Source: Pirellula sp. (GTDB lineage: Bacteria; Planctomycetota; Planctomycetia; Pirellulales; PNKZ01). From it: a stretch of DNA of 64,000 bases. The DNA lies in the NCBI GenBank assembly GCA_013822735.1, contig PNKZ01000004.1:124001-188000 (forward strand), read 5' to 3'. Below the pieces are notes generated by a model. The model was not told the origin of the DNA, did not search any database, and worked only from the letters and a program-made list of their open reading frames with translations. Shown here in pieces: positions 10,073-17,869 of this stretch; positions within the stretch are counted from its first letter, which is position 1; every line of letters begins with the position of its first letter. The translations under genes were made by a program, and so were the position numbers.

Positions 10073-12148
10073 TTACTTCAACACTTGGTGCATGCTGCCG
10101 AAATCATCCGTCCACACAATCGGCGCTCGCGAGGAAGTCCAAGGACGGAAACTCCTCCGGGCCTCTTCGTCGCCGAGAAAAGCACGGTTCTTGGTGAGGA
10201 TCAGCCAGTCGGATTGTTGCACGGCATGCTTTACGTCGTCGGTGCTGCCGACCGATCGGCACTCGAACCCCAGCTCCTCGGCAAGGCCGCGAGCCACGGG
10301 AGCAAGATCGACTTCGTTGTTCGAGATATGCAGCACCAGCAAGCCGTCGGGAGCGAGATGCTTGGCGTAGGTCTGAAAACATTCTCGCGTCAGCAAGTGC
10401 ATGGGAATGGCGTCGCCGCTGAAGGCATCGATTGTCAGGATGTCGAATTGTTGCGAACCGGAGCGGAGTTCGCGTTCGAGACACACGCGGGCATCGCCGA
10501 CGACGATATCCGTTTGTGCCGGGCAATCGCTTACGAATGAGAAGTGCTCACGTGCCAAGCGTACGACGTCGGGATTGATTTCATAGTAGCGAAAGTAATC
10601 GCCTGCCCGACCGTAGACGTTCATCACGCCGGCACCGAGCCCGACGATGCCGACACGTAGACCCCGCGTCGCCGACGGCTCGGCCTTACGCAGCGGATGA
10701 TGGGCGACGGCGACGCCGAAGCCGCTGTTTGGGCCATAGTAGGCCGTGGGCAAGCGACGAAGACTATCCGTCGTGCATTGCGTGCCGTGCACGATGCGGC
10801 CGTTGAGCATGGCTACTTGAGAGCCGAGAGCTTCGTTTTCACGATGAACAACGCGTAGTACGCCGTAGAAATTTCGGGTCGCCGTGATCTGGGTCGCGTC
10901 GGAGGCCAATGCTTGCTTGCCCAATGCGGTGCAGAGAAACACGCAACCGCAAGCCAAGCCGCACCAGGCCCAAAGGGGGCGGCAACGGTAGAGCGGGCTT
11001 GTCTCGTCGCGGTCGAGGCAAACCAGAAGCAAGATGCAGGCGGCCCCGAGTCCTAATTGGTATTCGATGAACCCGGTGAACACGCGCGGAGCGACCAGCG
11101 CCGTAAACACGCCCCCCAAGGCGCCGCCTACGGAGATCAGGAGATAGAAGTAAGTGAGCTGCGAAGCATGCGGCTTGCTGCGAACGAGTTCGCCATGGCA
11201 AGTCATGCAGACCGCGAAGAGTGCCAATCCGTAAACGATCAATTGAGTTTCGTGCGCGAACGCCGGGCCGTTATCGACCACGTACCAAGCGGCGGCCGCG
11301 GAAATCGCCAAGAGCGGACCAAATACGTCGCGACGGTACCAGCGCGGGGCGTCGAATGTGAGAATGAACGAAATCAAGTAAATGGCCAGCGGCACGATCC
11401 AGAGGAACGGCGTGACGGCAACCTGCTGACAAATCTGGCTCGTCGTGGCGAGCAACATTACGGAGGCGGTGCAAGCGAGCAACAGCCAGAGCACCTTTGT
11501 CCCGCGAGCAACGCCAGACGCAGCGGCCGGCACGGCTGCCCTTGCAGGCGACATTGCCGCGGCGCGGCCGTCGCGCACCATGCGGACGGCGTTCCAGCCG
11601 CACAGCATGGCAAAAGCAATGTAGCCGATCGACCAGCACGCTGCTTGCGTACCAAGTTTCAACGAGGGCTCGACAATCAACGGATAGCTCAGCAGCGCGA
11701 GCAACGAACCGACGTTCGACAATGCGTACAGCCGAAACGGCGAGCGCCCGGGAAACGACTGCGCGAACCAACTCTGCATGAGCGGGCCGGTCGTGGAAAG
11801 CAAGAAGTACGGGATGCCGATCACGTTGACGAGCAGCAATAAGATGTGCCACACCGGCGACTCTTCCCCCGACGGCTTCCAGGCCTCGCTCGGAACGATC
11901 GGCAGCGTGCAAACGGAAATCAGCAGCAGCGTGAGATGTACGTAGCCTTGCGCGCGTTGCGAAAGCCGCGTCGTGGCGAGGTGAGCGTAGCCGTAGCCGG
12001 CCAGGAGCAGAACCTGGAACAGCAACATGCAAGTCGTCCAAACGCCCGGACTGCCGCCGAACCACGGGAGGATAAACTTGCCGATCAGCGGCTGAATTTG
12101 AAACAGCAGAAAGGCGCTGAGAAATATAGTGAGTGCGAAGCGCAGCAT
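10073..12148 (-). CDS. Membrane protein with C-terminal spermidine-synthase-like domain
   Basis: From the ATG at 12148 the protein has about 691 residues. The first 430 residues hold ten or more hydrophobic helices (LRFALTIFLSAFLLFQIQPL, FQVLLLAGYGYAHL, IVPLAIYLISFILTF). The last 240 form a Rossmann methyltransferase-like fold of the spermidine synthase type: VGIVGLGAGVMNVYG (nucleotide loop), YYEINPDVVRLA, IVVGDARVCLE and FDILTIDAFSGDAIP. This is the known fused transporter-plus-spermidine-synthase-like family common in planctomycetes; its reaction is not established. An in-frame TTG at 12208 would add 20 residues, but the ATG directly before the first helix fits better. Confidence 0.85.
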   Translation of the reverse strand: MLRFALTIFLSAFLLFQIQPLIGKFILPWFGGSPGVWTTCMLLFQVLLLAGYGYAHLATTRLSQRAQGYVHLTLLLISVCTLPIVPSEAWKPSGEESPVWHILLLLVNVIGIPYFLLSTTGPLMQSWFAQSFPGRSPFRLYALSNVGSLLALLSYPLIVEPSLKLGTQAACWSIGYIAFAMLCGWNAVRMVRDGRAAAMSPARAAVPAAASGVARGTKVLWLLLACTASVMLLATTSQICQQVAVTPFLWIVPLAIYLISFILTFDAPRWYRRDVFGPLLAISAAAAWYVVDNGPAFAHETQLIVYGLALFAVCMTCHGELVRSKPHASQLTYFYLLISVGGALGGVFTALVAPRVFTGFIEYQLGLGAACILLLVCLDRDETSPLYRCRPLWAWCGLACGCVFLCTALGKQALASDATQITATRNFYGVLRVVHRENEALGSQVAMLNGRIVHGTQCTTDSLRRLPTAYYGPNSGFGVAVAHHPLRKAEPSATRGLRVGIVGLGAGVMNVYGRAGDYFRYYEINPDVVRLAREHFSFVSDCPAQTDIVVGDARVCLERELRSGSQQFDILTIDAFSGDAIPMHLLTRECFQTYAKHLAPDGLLVLHISNNEVDLAPVARGLAEELGFECRSVGSTDDVKHAVQQSDWLILTKNRAFLGDEEARRSFRPWTSSRAPIVWTDDFGSMHQVLK

Positions 12149-12482
12149 GACCACGGCTCGAAGGCTGAAGATGCGGAGACAGTCGGCCCTCGCGCGCGAA
12201 GCAATCAATGCGCGCCGAGCGGCCTCGAAAGCATAAGTTTCGATTGGCGTTCCACGCCGCGCGAGAAGGTGATTACGTCGGAATCCTTGGGGTAAAAAAG
12301 TTCTTGCGAATTTTTCACCCGCGCTCGAATCGCGATCTACGATTTAGATGACGACGAGATGCGTGCGACGTTCGGCTCTCCACGACCGTAAATCGCAATT
12401 CCTCGCTTCGTCGATCCTCCCTAGTCTGCAACACGCCACATCACCCGCTTGCATGTGTTGTTGGGAAGGCCTGCGTTCTCGG
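12149..12482. other. Intergenic region upstream of the pilus leader
   Basis: No open frame with coding character is seen. It separates the leftward transporter-like gene from the rightward Tad locus and should hold both promoters. No clear -35/-10 pair was identified. Confidence 0.4.
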
Positions 12483-12582
12483 TTTCCTCGATAAAGGCAC
12501 GACGATCGAAAGATCGCTCACGCAAAGCTTTGGAGCCTCGCGGCGCTCGCGCGTCTAGGGCAGTCCGGCCGCCGAAAGGAAG
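12483..12582 (+). promoter_or_regulatory. GEMM-I-like cyclic-di-GMP riboswitch aptamer in the pilus leader
   Basis: A stretch of about 100 bases fits the c-di-GMP-I (GEMM-I) aptamer layout. An outer helix TTCCT (12484-12488) pairs with AGGAA (12577-12581). Then comes AAAGGC followed by a hairpin CGATC-GAAA-GATCG with a GNRA tetraloop, the invariant-looking word ACGCAAAGC (12520-12528), and a second helix (GCCT-CGCG pairing with CGCG and AGGGC). It ends with GGCAGTCCGGCCGCC, which matches the usual GGYAGCYGGGUURCC at 11 of 15 positions. The canonical tetraloop receptor is not obvious, so this is a divergent member at best. It lies 228 bases before the flp start codon. Regulation of pili by cyclic-di-GMP is well known, which makes the location sensible. 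Confidence 0.62.
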
Positions 12583-12810
12583 ATGATCCCGCGGAAGCTC
12601 CCGGCATCCGCGGAATCGCCGACTTTTACCTCTTTACGAGATTCCACGAACGATGTGCGGTTTTCGGGTTCGTTCGCTTCGCATTCGGCAATTCTCGGCC
12701 TTCGCCTGAGTTCCTAACTCGGGTCGCATGCCGCATGCGAGGTGGCGTGGTTTCTCAAGTTTGCATCCGTTAGCGCTGTCGCGCGGGTGCGTACAAGAAG
12801 GGGGATTGTG

Positions 12811-12996
12811 ATGAATGCACTGATGCTGCGCGTTCGTAAGTTTATAGAGAGCGAGGACGGCCCCACGGCCGTCGAGTATGCCGTCATGCTCGCGCTGATC
12901 GTCGTCGTATGTTTGACGACGATCCAATCGCTGGGAACGAACGCGAACGCCACTTTTAGCAGCGTCTCTACCGCGCTGACCGGCGCGAGTAGTTAA
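12811..12996 (+). CDS. flp: Flp-type IVb pilin prepilin
   Basis: The 61-residue product is the major pilin of the Tad system. A basic leader (MNALMLRVRKFIESEDG) ends at Gly17. Mature residues PTAVEYAVMLAL carry Glu at +5 and Tyr at +6, the Flp hallmark, and lead into one hydrophobic helix. The prepilin peptidase encoded at 13390 should cleave after Gly17. An AGAAGGGGG ribosome binding site precedes the ATG. The frame stays open upstream to 12742, but the extra 23 residues do not look like leader sequence. A strong stem-loop follows at 13013, so flp may be made in excess of the downstream genes. Confidence 0.93.
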   Translation: MNALMLRVRKFIESEDGPTAVEYAVMLALIVVVCLTTIQSLGTNANATFSSVSTALTGASS

Positions 12997-13012
12997 TCGA
13001 TACCGCAGCTCT

Positions 13013-13059
13013 CGTTGCTGTCGGCACGATCGTCACGCACGATACGACCCGCAGCAACG
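13013..13059 (+). terminator. Stem-loop downstream of flp (attenuator or mRNA 3' stabiliser)
   Basis: The perfect 8-bp stem CGTTGCTG/CAGCAACG encloses a 31-base loop that itself holds ATCGT-CACGC-ACGAT. No T-run follows, so partial termination or 3'-end protection of the abundant flp message is more likely than full termination. Confidence 0.5.
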
Positions 13060-13207
13060 GGACTGCAGTTGCCTTTCGGCACGTCGTGAAGACGCACCCG
13101 GACAAATCTGCCCGACGCCGGCCTAAAAGTGACCTATGTTTTCCTTAGAGCTTCGCTGATCCGCAATCTTTGCGCACTACGGCGCAATCCAATACAGGTC
13201 GATCGTC

Positions 13208-13315
13208 ATGTATCCCATCATGCCGCTGGAAACCACGATGTCGGTCCAGTTGTTGGTCGCGTTCTTCGCGATGATTTCGGCGACGTTCACTTGGATGTTG
13301 TGCGGACGCGCCTAA
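13208..13315 (+). CDS. Possible 35-residue single-span membrane peptide in the Tad locus
   Basis: A short frame ATG (13208) to TAA (13313-13315) encodes a peptide beginning MYPIMPLETTMS, followed by a hydrophobic span (VQLLVAFFAMISATFTWML) and a CGRA end. It lies between flp and the prepilin peptidase gene. An AGGT lies about 10 bases before the ATG, a modest ribosome binding site. It has no resemblance to the pilin (no Gly/Glu cleavage motif). It could be a small accessory membrane protein of the pilus system, or a chance frame; the well-formed transmembrane span inside a conserved operon is the main support. Confidence 0.45.
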   Translation: MYPIMPLETTMSVQLLVAFFAMISATFTWMLCGRA

Positions 13316-13389
13316 GTAACGCGAGCCGCCGACCGCCACGACACACATCTCTCTTTCAACTCCTCGTATCGAAGACACCGGATAACGTC

Positions 13390-13956
13390 ATGTTCGACAC
13401 TGCTGAACTCTCCGCCTCGGCGTTGCGTCACTGGCCGATTTGGTTTGTCACCGCCACGCTCGTCGTCGCGGCCGTGATCGACGGCTACCAACTCAAGGTG
13501 CCGAATTGGATCACGTTCCCCATGATCGTGAGCGGCTGGATCTACAGCGTCACCTTCTACGGCTGGGAAGGCCTCGGCTGGAGCTTAGTGGGTACCATGG
13601 TCGGCCTGGCCTTATTGCTCCCGGCCTACGCGGTCGGCGGCATGGGTGCCGGCGACGTGAAACTCCTGGCCGGCGTCGGTGCTTGGATCTGGACACACGA
13701 CACGCTCTACAGCTTCTGCTGGTCGGCAATCTTCGGCGGCGTGATCGCGGTCGGGATGGTCGCCTACCGCAAAGCTTGGCACAAACACGGCGCGCAATTC
13801 GTCCATATTGTCAACGAAGTCGTGACGATACGCGACCCGAACAAGCTCTCGGCGATCGCCGCCGAGCGTAAGCCGCGGATGTTTCTCCTCCCGTACGGGA
13901 TCCCGATTGCGATCGGAACCATCTTTTACTTCGTGATGACGGGAATGTTGATATGA
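13390..13956 (+). CDS. tadV: Prepilin peptidase of the Tad system (TadV/CpaA, A24 family)
   Basis: The 188-residue polytopic protein is an aspartyl prepilin peptidase. Its two catalytic aspartates are visible: Asp31 in AVIDGYQLKVPNW and Asp89 in the GxGD-type motif GGMGAGDVK. Five or six membrane spans are present and the large methyltransferase domain of PilD is absent, as expected for TadV/CpaA. It should process Flp and the TadE pseudopilin. The start is the ATG at 13390; a longer frame beginning at 13129 overlaps the small ORF and has no coding character. Its last codon overlaps the tadE start (ATGA). Confidence 0.93.
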   Translation: MFDTAELSASALRHWPIWFVTATLVVAAVIDGYQLKVPNWITFPMIVSGWIYSVTFYGWEGLGWSLVGTMVGLALLLPAYAVGGMGAGDVKLLAGVGAWIWTHDTLYSFCWSAIFGGVIAVGMVAYRKAWHKHGAQFVHIVNEVVTIRDPNKLSAIAAERKPRMFLLPYGIPIAIGTIFYFVMTGMLI

Positions 13957-14462
13957 GCGCCATGAGCGACAGCAAGATAAGCATTGAAAACGCCGGCGAC
14001 GCCGGCACGCAGGAAAAGTTTTCCCAGATCGCCGATGGGAAAGTGGAGAAACTTTTCCGATCGTGCCGAAGAAAGAGACGAGGTGCCGCCGTCGTCGAGT
14101 TCGCCGTCGTTGCGCCCGTGTTCATCATGCTGGTCTTCGGCATGATCGAATACGGACGCATGGTGATGGTGCAACAGCTGATGGTGAACGCCTCTCGCGA
14201 GGGAGCCCGCGTGGCGGTTCTCGACGGCGCCACGACCTCGAGCGTGCAATCACAGGTGAACACCTTCCTCTCGAATGCGGCGATATCAGGTCAAACTGTA
14301 ACGGTTAACCCCAACCCTCCGAGTTCTGCCGGTTATGGCGCACCCGTTACCGTTACCGTCACAATTCCTTTTAGTTCAGTAAGTTGGCTTCCGTCGCCAA
14401 TGTATCTAGGCGGGAAGACATTAACGGCAACAACCGTTATGCGGCGTGAGACGGTCCAGTAG
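13953..14462 (+). CDS. tadE: TadE-like pseudopilin
   Basis: This 169-residue protein has a 44-residue hydrophilic, basic N-terminus ending RRKRRG, then AAVVEFAVVAPVFIMLVFG, the TadE signature. Cleavage after Gly44 leaves Glu at +5. The helix continues into IEYGRMVMVQQ and NASREGARVAVL, which are standard for TadE/TadF minor pilins. The rest is a Ser/Thr/Val-rich periplasmic domain. The leader is unusually long. Its start overlaps the stop of the peptidase gene, implying coupled translation. Confidence 0.92.
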   Translation: MSAMSDSKISIENAGDAGTQEKFSQIADGKVEKLFRSCRRKRRGAAVVEFAVVAPVFIMLVFGMIEYGRMVMVQQLMVNASREGARVAVLDGATTSSVQSQVNTFLSNAAISGQTVTVNPNPPSSAGYGAPVTVTVTIPFSSVSWLPSPMYLGGKTLTATTVMRRETVQ

Positions 14463-14533
14463 CGTTGTAACAGTAGCAAGAATTCTAGCACTTCTGTCGG
14501 CCTCACGAATCGCCCCAGCCCAAAGCAACGTCC

Positions 14534-15628
14534 ATGCGTCCTAAATCAATCCTACTGCTCTTGATGGCTCTCGGCTGCGGCCTAGTTGCGGCCGTGGGCA
14601 TCAACCAGATCATGGCTCGGCCGTCGAACGAGGCGGAAACGACTTCGATCGTGGTGGCCAAGCGGGAAGTGCTCAAGGGCGACTTGATCAAGCCGGACGA
14701 CATTCGCCTGCAAGAATGGCGTAAGGACGCGTTGCCCGAAGGGGCGATCGAGAAGATCGAAGACCTGCAGGACAAACGCGTTAAGGCCACGATCATACCC
14801 GGCGAGCCGATCTTGTTGGGGAAGCTCATCGACGGCAAGGGCGACAACATCGAAATCCCGGCGGGCATGAAAGCCGTGACCGTGAAAGTCGACAACGTGA
14901 GCGGCGGCGCCGGCCTCATCAAGCCGGGAGACAACGTCGACGTGCTCGTTCATGTGGAAGCCAATCAACAACGCGGCATCATGGCCGCGAGCACGAATTG
15001 CCTATTGCAAAACGTTAAGGTGATCGCCGTCGACGACACCGTCGATCGTCCCGCGCCGGGCGAACCTTCAATTGCCGCTAAGACTGTTTCGCTGCTCGTC
15101 GGCCCGAAAGACGCCATGCGAATTACGCTGGCGACTGAGATCGGCAACATCCGCTTGGTGATGCGCAGCTCGAAAGACCAAACCGTCAACGACGATTCGC
15201 TCGCTCAAGAGAAGGTCAGCATCGCCGACGTGCTCGGCGGCGAATCGCAGGGCTCGTCGCCGACCGAAAAGCCGAGCGCCGGCCTAATGGCGAGCGTGGG
15301 CATCACCCCGCTGCCGCCCGCCGGACCGACGATGGGAGACGAGTTTGCCAAGGGCGTTAACAGCTTCGCCGACCTGCTTCGGGAAATGAAGACGGTACGC
15401 GATAACGGACTTCCGGAAGAAAAGAAGACTTGGAAGGTCGTGCTGCTGAAAGGTCCGGAAGCCGAGGAAGTCGAGTTCAACGGCGACTCGCGCCTTGGAC
15501 AAGTAGTAGGAGGCACGGGAGCAGGAGCCGGTCCGGCACCTACGCCCGCGATCGATTCGAAACTCGTACCGCCGACTCCGGAGCCTCCCGCGGGAGCTGC
15601 GGAGCCCGCGGAGCCGCAGACGTTTTAG
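14534..15628 (+). CDS. cpaB: Flp pilus assembly protein RcpC/CpaB
   Basis: The 364-residue product has an N-terminal membrane anchor (MRPKSILLLLMALGCGLVAA) and a periplasmic SAF-type domain at about residues 40-110 (VVAKREVLKGDLIKPDDI, KRVKATIIPGEPIL). A second domain, common in RcpC/CpaB, includes MKAVTVKVDNVSGGAGLIKPGDNVDVLV. The C-terminal 130 residues are more variable and end in a Pro/Ala-rich tail. RcpC is thought to help the secretin gate or peptidoglycan contact in Tad pili. It lies 71 bases after tadE and 99 bases before the secretin gene. Confidence 0.93.
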   Translation: MRPKSILLLLMALGCGLVAAVGINQIMARPSNEAETTSIVVAKREVLKGDLIKPDDIRLQEWRKDALPEGAIEKIEDLQDKRVKATIIPGEPILLGKLIDGKGDNIEIPAGMKAVTVKVDNVSGGAGLIKPGDNVDVLVHVEANQQRGIMAASTNCLLQNVKVIAVDDTVDRPAPGEPSIAAKTVSLLVGPKDAMRITLATEIGNIRLVMRSSKDQTVNDDSLAQEKVSIADVLGGESQGSSPTEKPSAGLMASVGITPLPPAGPTMGDEFAKGVNSFADLLREMKTVRDNGLPEEKKTWKVVLLKGPEAEEVEFNGDSRLGQVVGGTGAGAGPAPTPAIDSKLVPPTPEPPAGAAEPAEPQTF

Positions 15629-15727
15629 TTCGTAACGGTTGTTGAAGTGGAACGCGACTCTGGGATGAGTCGCGTTCAGGCAGGGATGCCGCCTCACGCA
15701 TTTTTGATTGAGCAAGGACGTTCAAGG

Positions 15728-17710
15728 ATGACAGCGAACAAAACTCGTGGACCTCGCCATTGGCTCCGCGCTTCGCTTTGCTTCGGCGGTAGCCTGCTCT
15801 GCGCGGCATCGCTGCTTGCGCAAGAGCCGGTCGCGGTCGTTCCGACGTCGCCCACGGGCGCCCCGATTCAGCCGACGCTGCCGTCGCAGTCGTTCTCACA
15901 GCTGGATCCGCAGCCGGTGACGCATCAGGTTTCGTCGGCCTCCGATCGAATCCAGATGATCGTGAACACGAGCCGGATTCTCACGCAAGAATCCAAGATA
16001 CCCCAGGCTCAAGTGAACAATCCGGAAGTGGTCGGATTGACCGCGCTTTCGCCGAACCAAGTACAGATTTACGGCCGTCGTGCCGGCGTGACGCAAGTCA
16101 ACATCTGGGACGAAAAGGGCAACATTCGCACGATCGACGTGATGGTCCACGGCGATGCTCAGGAACTCGCGCGACTTCTGCATGATACGTTCCCCAAAGC
16201 GGCGCTGCGCATCCGACCGATTTCCACCGGCGTGATCATCTCCGGCTACGTCGACGACCCGAACCAGCAAAGCCGGATCGTCGAGATCTCGCAGAACTAC
16301 TACCCGAACGTTATCAACTACATCACGGTCGGCGGCGTACAACAGGTCTTGCTGCAAGTCCGCGTGATGGAAGTTTCGCGTACGAAGCTCCGTAACCTCG
16401 GCGTCGACTTAGCGGCCATTCTTGAGAACGGCAGCGCTTTCGGCTCCGGTGCCGCAGGCATTCTCACGACGGGAGCATTGTCTGCCGGCAACACCATCGC
16501 CACGAGCGGGCGGGCGACGATTCCGATTCGCATCGCCAACAACGGCGACAACTTCTACGCCTTTATCGAGGCCCTCAAGCAGAACAATCTGGCCAAAATC
16601 TTGGCCGACCCGAACTTGGTGACCGAAAGCGGACGCCCGGCCTTTATGAATGCGGGCGGCGAGTTTCCGATTCTCGTTCCGCAGAGCTTGGGAACGATTT
16701 CCATCGAATATCGCCGCTTCGGCACACAGATCGACTTCGTCCCCATCGTGATGGGAAACAACACGATTCGCCTCGAGGTTCGCCCGCGCATCAGCGAAAT
16801 CGACGAGTCGCGCAGCGTCACGATCAACGGACAACAAGTCCCCGGCTTAAACGTTCGCGAAGCGGACGTCGCCGTAACGCTTCGCGCCGGCCAAACGCTG
16901 GCCATCGCCGGGCTCGTGCAAACGCGCGTCAGCAGCACGACGCGCGGCATTCCGGTCATTATGGATACTCCGGTCATCGGATCGCTCTTCCGCCGCACCA
17001 GCGATCAGATCAACGAGATCGAGTTGCTCATCATGGTGACGCCGCAGATTGTCGACGGCATCGACCCGCAACAAATCTGCGACCTCGTGGGGGGTCCGGG
17101 TAGCCAAACCACCAATCCCGACGACACCCAGCTCTTCACGCGAGGACATATCGAAGTTGATCCGGACGATTGCTTCCGTCCGCCGCACTTCCAACAGCCG
17201 TACCCCGCCCAACCGCGTGCACCTAGCGCCGGCGAAGATATGCCGGTTCCGGGCGCCCCGACGGGCGAACTGTTGCAAGCTCCGCTGGATGACGAGCCGG
17301 TACCTTCGCCGCCGAAGCCGATTCCGCCGCAACCCGTCAAAAGCAGTGCGACCGCTCCCGCCGTGAAAATCGCCCCGAGCGCAGGTCCGAATGTTACGCC
17401 GATCACCGCTCCTACCGCTGCTCCTTCGACAGCACCGGTGGTCCGGCCCCTGCCGCTCCCCGCGGCGCAACCGTCGGTCGAGGTGCAATCGCCGGTCGAA
17501 GCACCGAAGCCCGTAGCGCGCACGCCGGCGGCCTCGATTTCGCAACTTCGCGAGGTCAGTCCGCTCGACGAGACGATCATCGTTCGGGGCGACACTCGCG
17601 CCTCGACCGCCGCTGCAGCTGCGAAGTCGGCTGCTTCGGCCCCTGCCGCGCCGTCAAATTCGGGAGAACCGGGCTTAATCGGACCGGTTGGCTACGATAC
17701 TAGCAAATAA
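15728..17710 (+). CDS. rcpA: Tad outer-membrane secretin RcpA/CpaC
   Basis: This protein of about 660 residues forms the outer membrane channel for Flp pili. It starts at the ATG at 15728 with AAGGACG upstream and a signal peptide (LRASLCFGGSLLCAASLLA). An N-terminal pilus-associated domain has ILTQESKIPQAQVNNPEVVG and VTQVNIWDEKG, followed by a BON/N-domain (LIRPISTGVIISGYVDD-like). The secretin core has VLLQVRVMEVSRTKLRNLGVD, ADPNLVTESGRPAFMNAGGEFP and ETPVIGSLFRR-like residues. The last 190 residues are Pro/Ala-rich and outside the family core; they are presumably disordered. An in-frame GTG at 15647 is less likely as start. Confidence 0.94.
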   Translation: MTANKTRGPRHWLRASLCFGGSLLCAASLLAQEPVAVVPTSPTGAPIQPTLPSQSFSQLDPQPVTHQVSSASDRIQMIVNTSRILTQESKIPQAQVNNPEVVGLTALSPNQVQIYGRRAGVTQVNIWDEKGNIRTIDVMVHGDAQELARLLHDTFPKAALRIRPISTGVIISGYVDDPNQQSRIVEISQNYYPNVINYITVGGVQQVLLQVRVMEVSRTKLRNLGVDLAAILENGSAFGSGAAGILTTGALSAGNTIATSGRATIPIRIANNGDNFYAFIEALKQNNLAKILADPNLVTESGRPAFMNAGGEFPILVPQSLGTISIEYRRFGTQIDFVPIVMGNNTIRLEVRPRISEIDESRSVTINGQQVPGLNVREADVAVTLRAGQTLAIAGLVQTRVSSTTRGIPVIMDTPVIGSLFRRTSDQINEIELLIMVTPQIVDGIDPQQICDLVGGPGSQTTNPDDTQLFTRGHIEVDPDDCFRPPHFQQPYPAQPRAPSAGEDMPVPGAPTGELLQAPLDDEPVPSPPKPIPPQPVKSSATAPAVKIAPSAGPNVTPITAPTAAPSTAPVVRPLPLPAAQPSVEVQSPVEAPKPVARTPAASISQLREVSPLDETIIVRGDTRASTAAAAAKSAASAPAAPSNSGEPGLIGPVGYDTSK

Positions 17711-17869
17711 CGAAGGAATCGCCCTCCATCTCGTAACCTCGTTCTATATTTGCACGGAACTTTTAGAACACCTTACGAGACCAGGGCTTCAGGACGCACG
17801 TCACGAACAGCTACGCCATCGGGTTGTCGCTCGTAGTATTCGAAGACGTTCGTTCCGGCATTTCCGACC

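Noticed and set aside
12742-12810. N-terminal extension of the flp frame
   Set aside because: The extra 23 residues contain no leader pattern, while a strong ribosome binding site lies just before the ATG at 12811.
13129-13389. N-terminal extension of the tadV frame
   Set aside because: Residues are not hydrophobic or conserved, and the stretch overlaps the small 35-codon frame. The ATG at 13390 gives the normal length.
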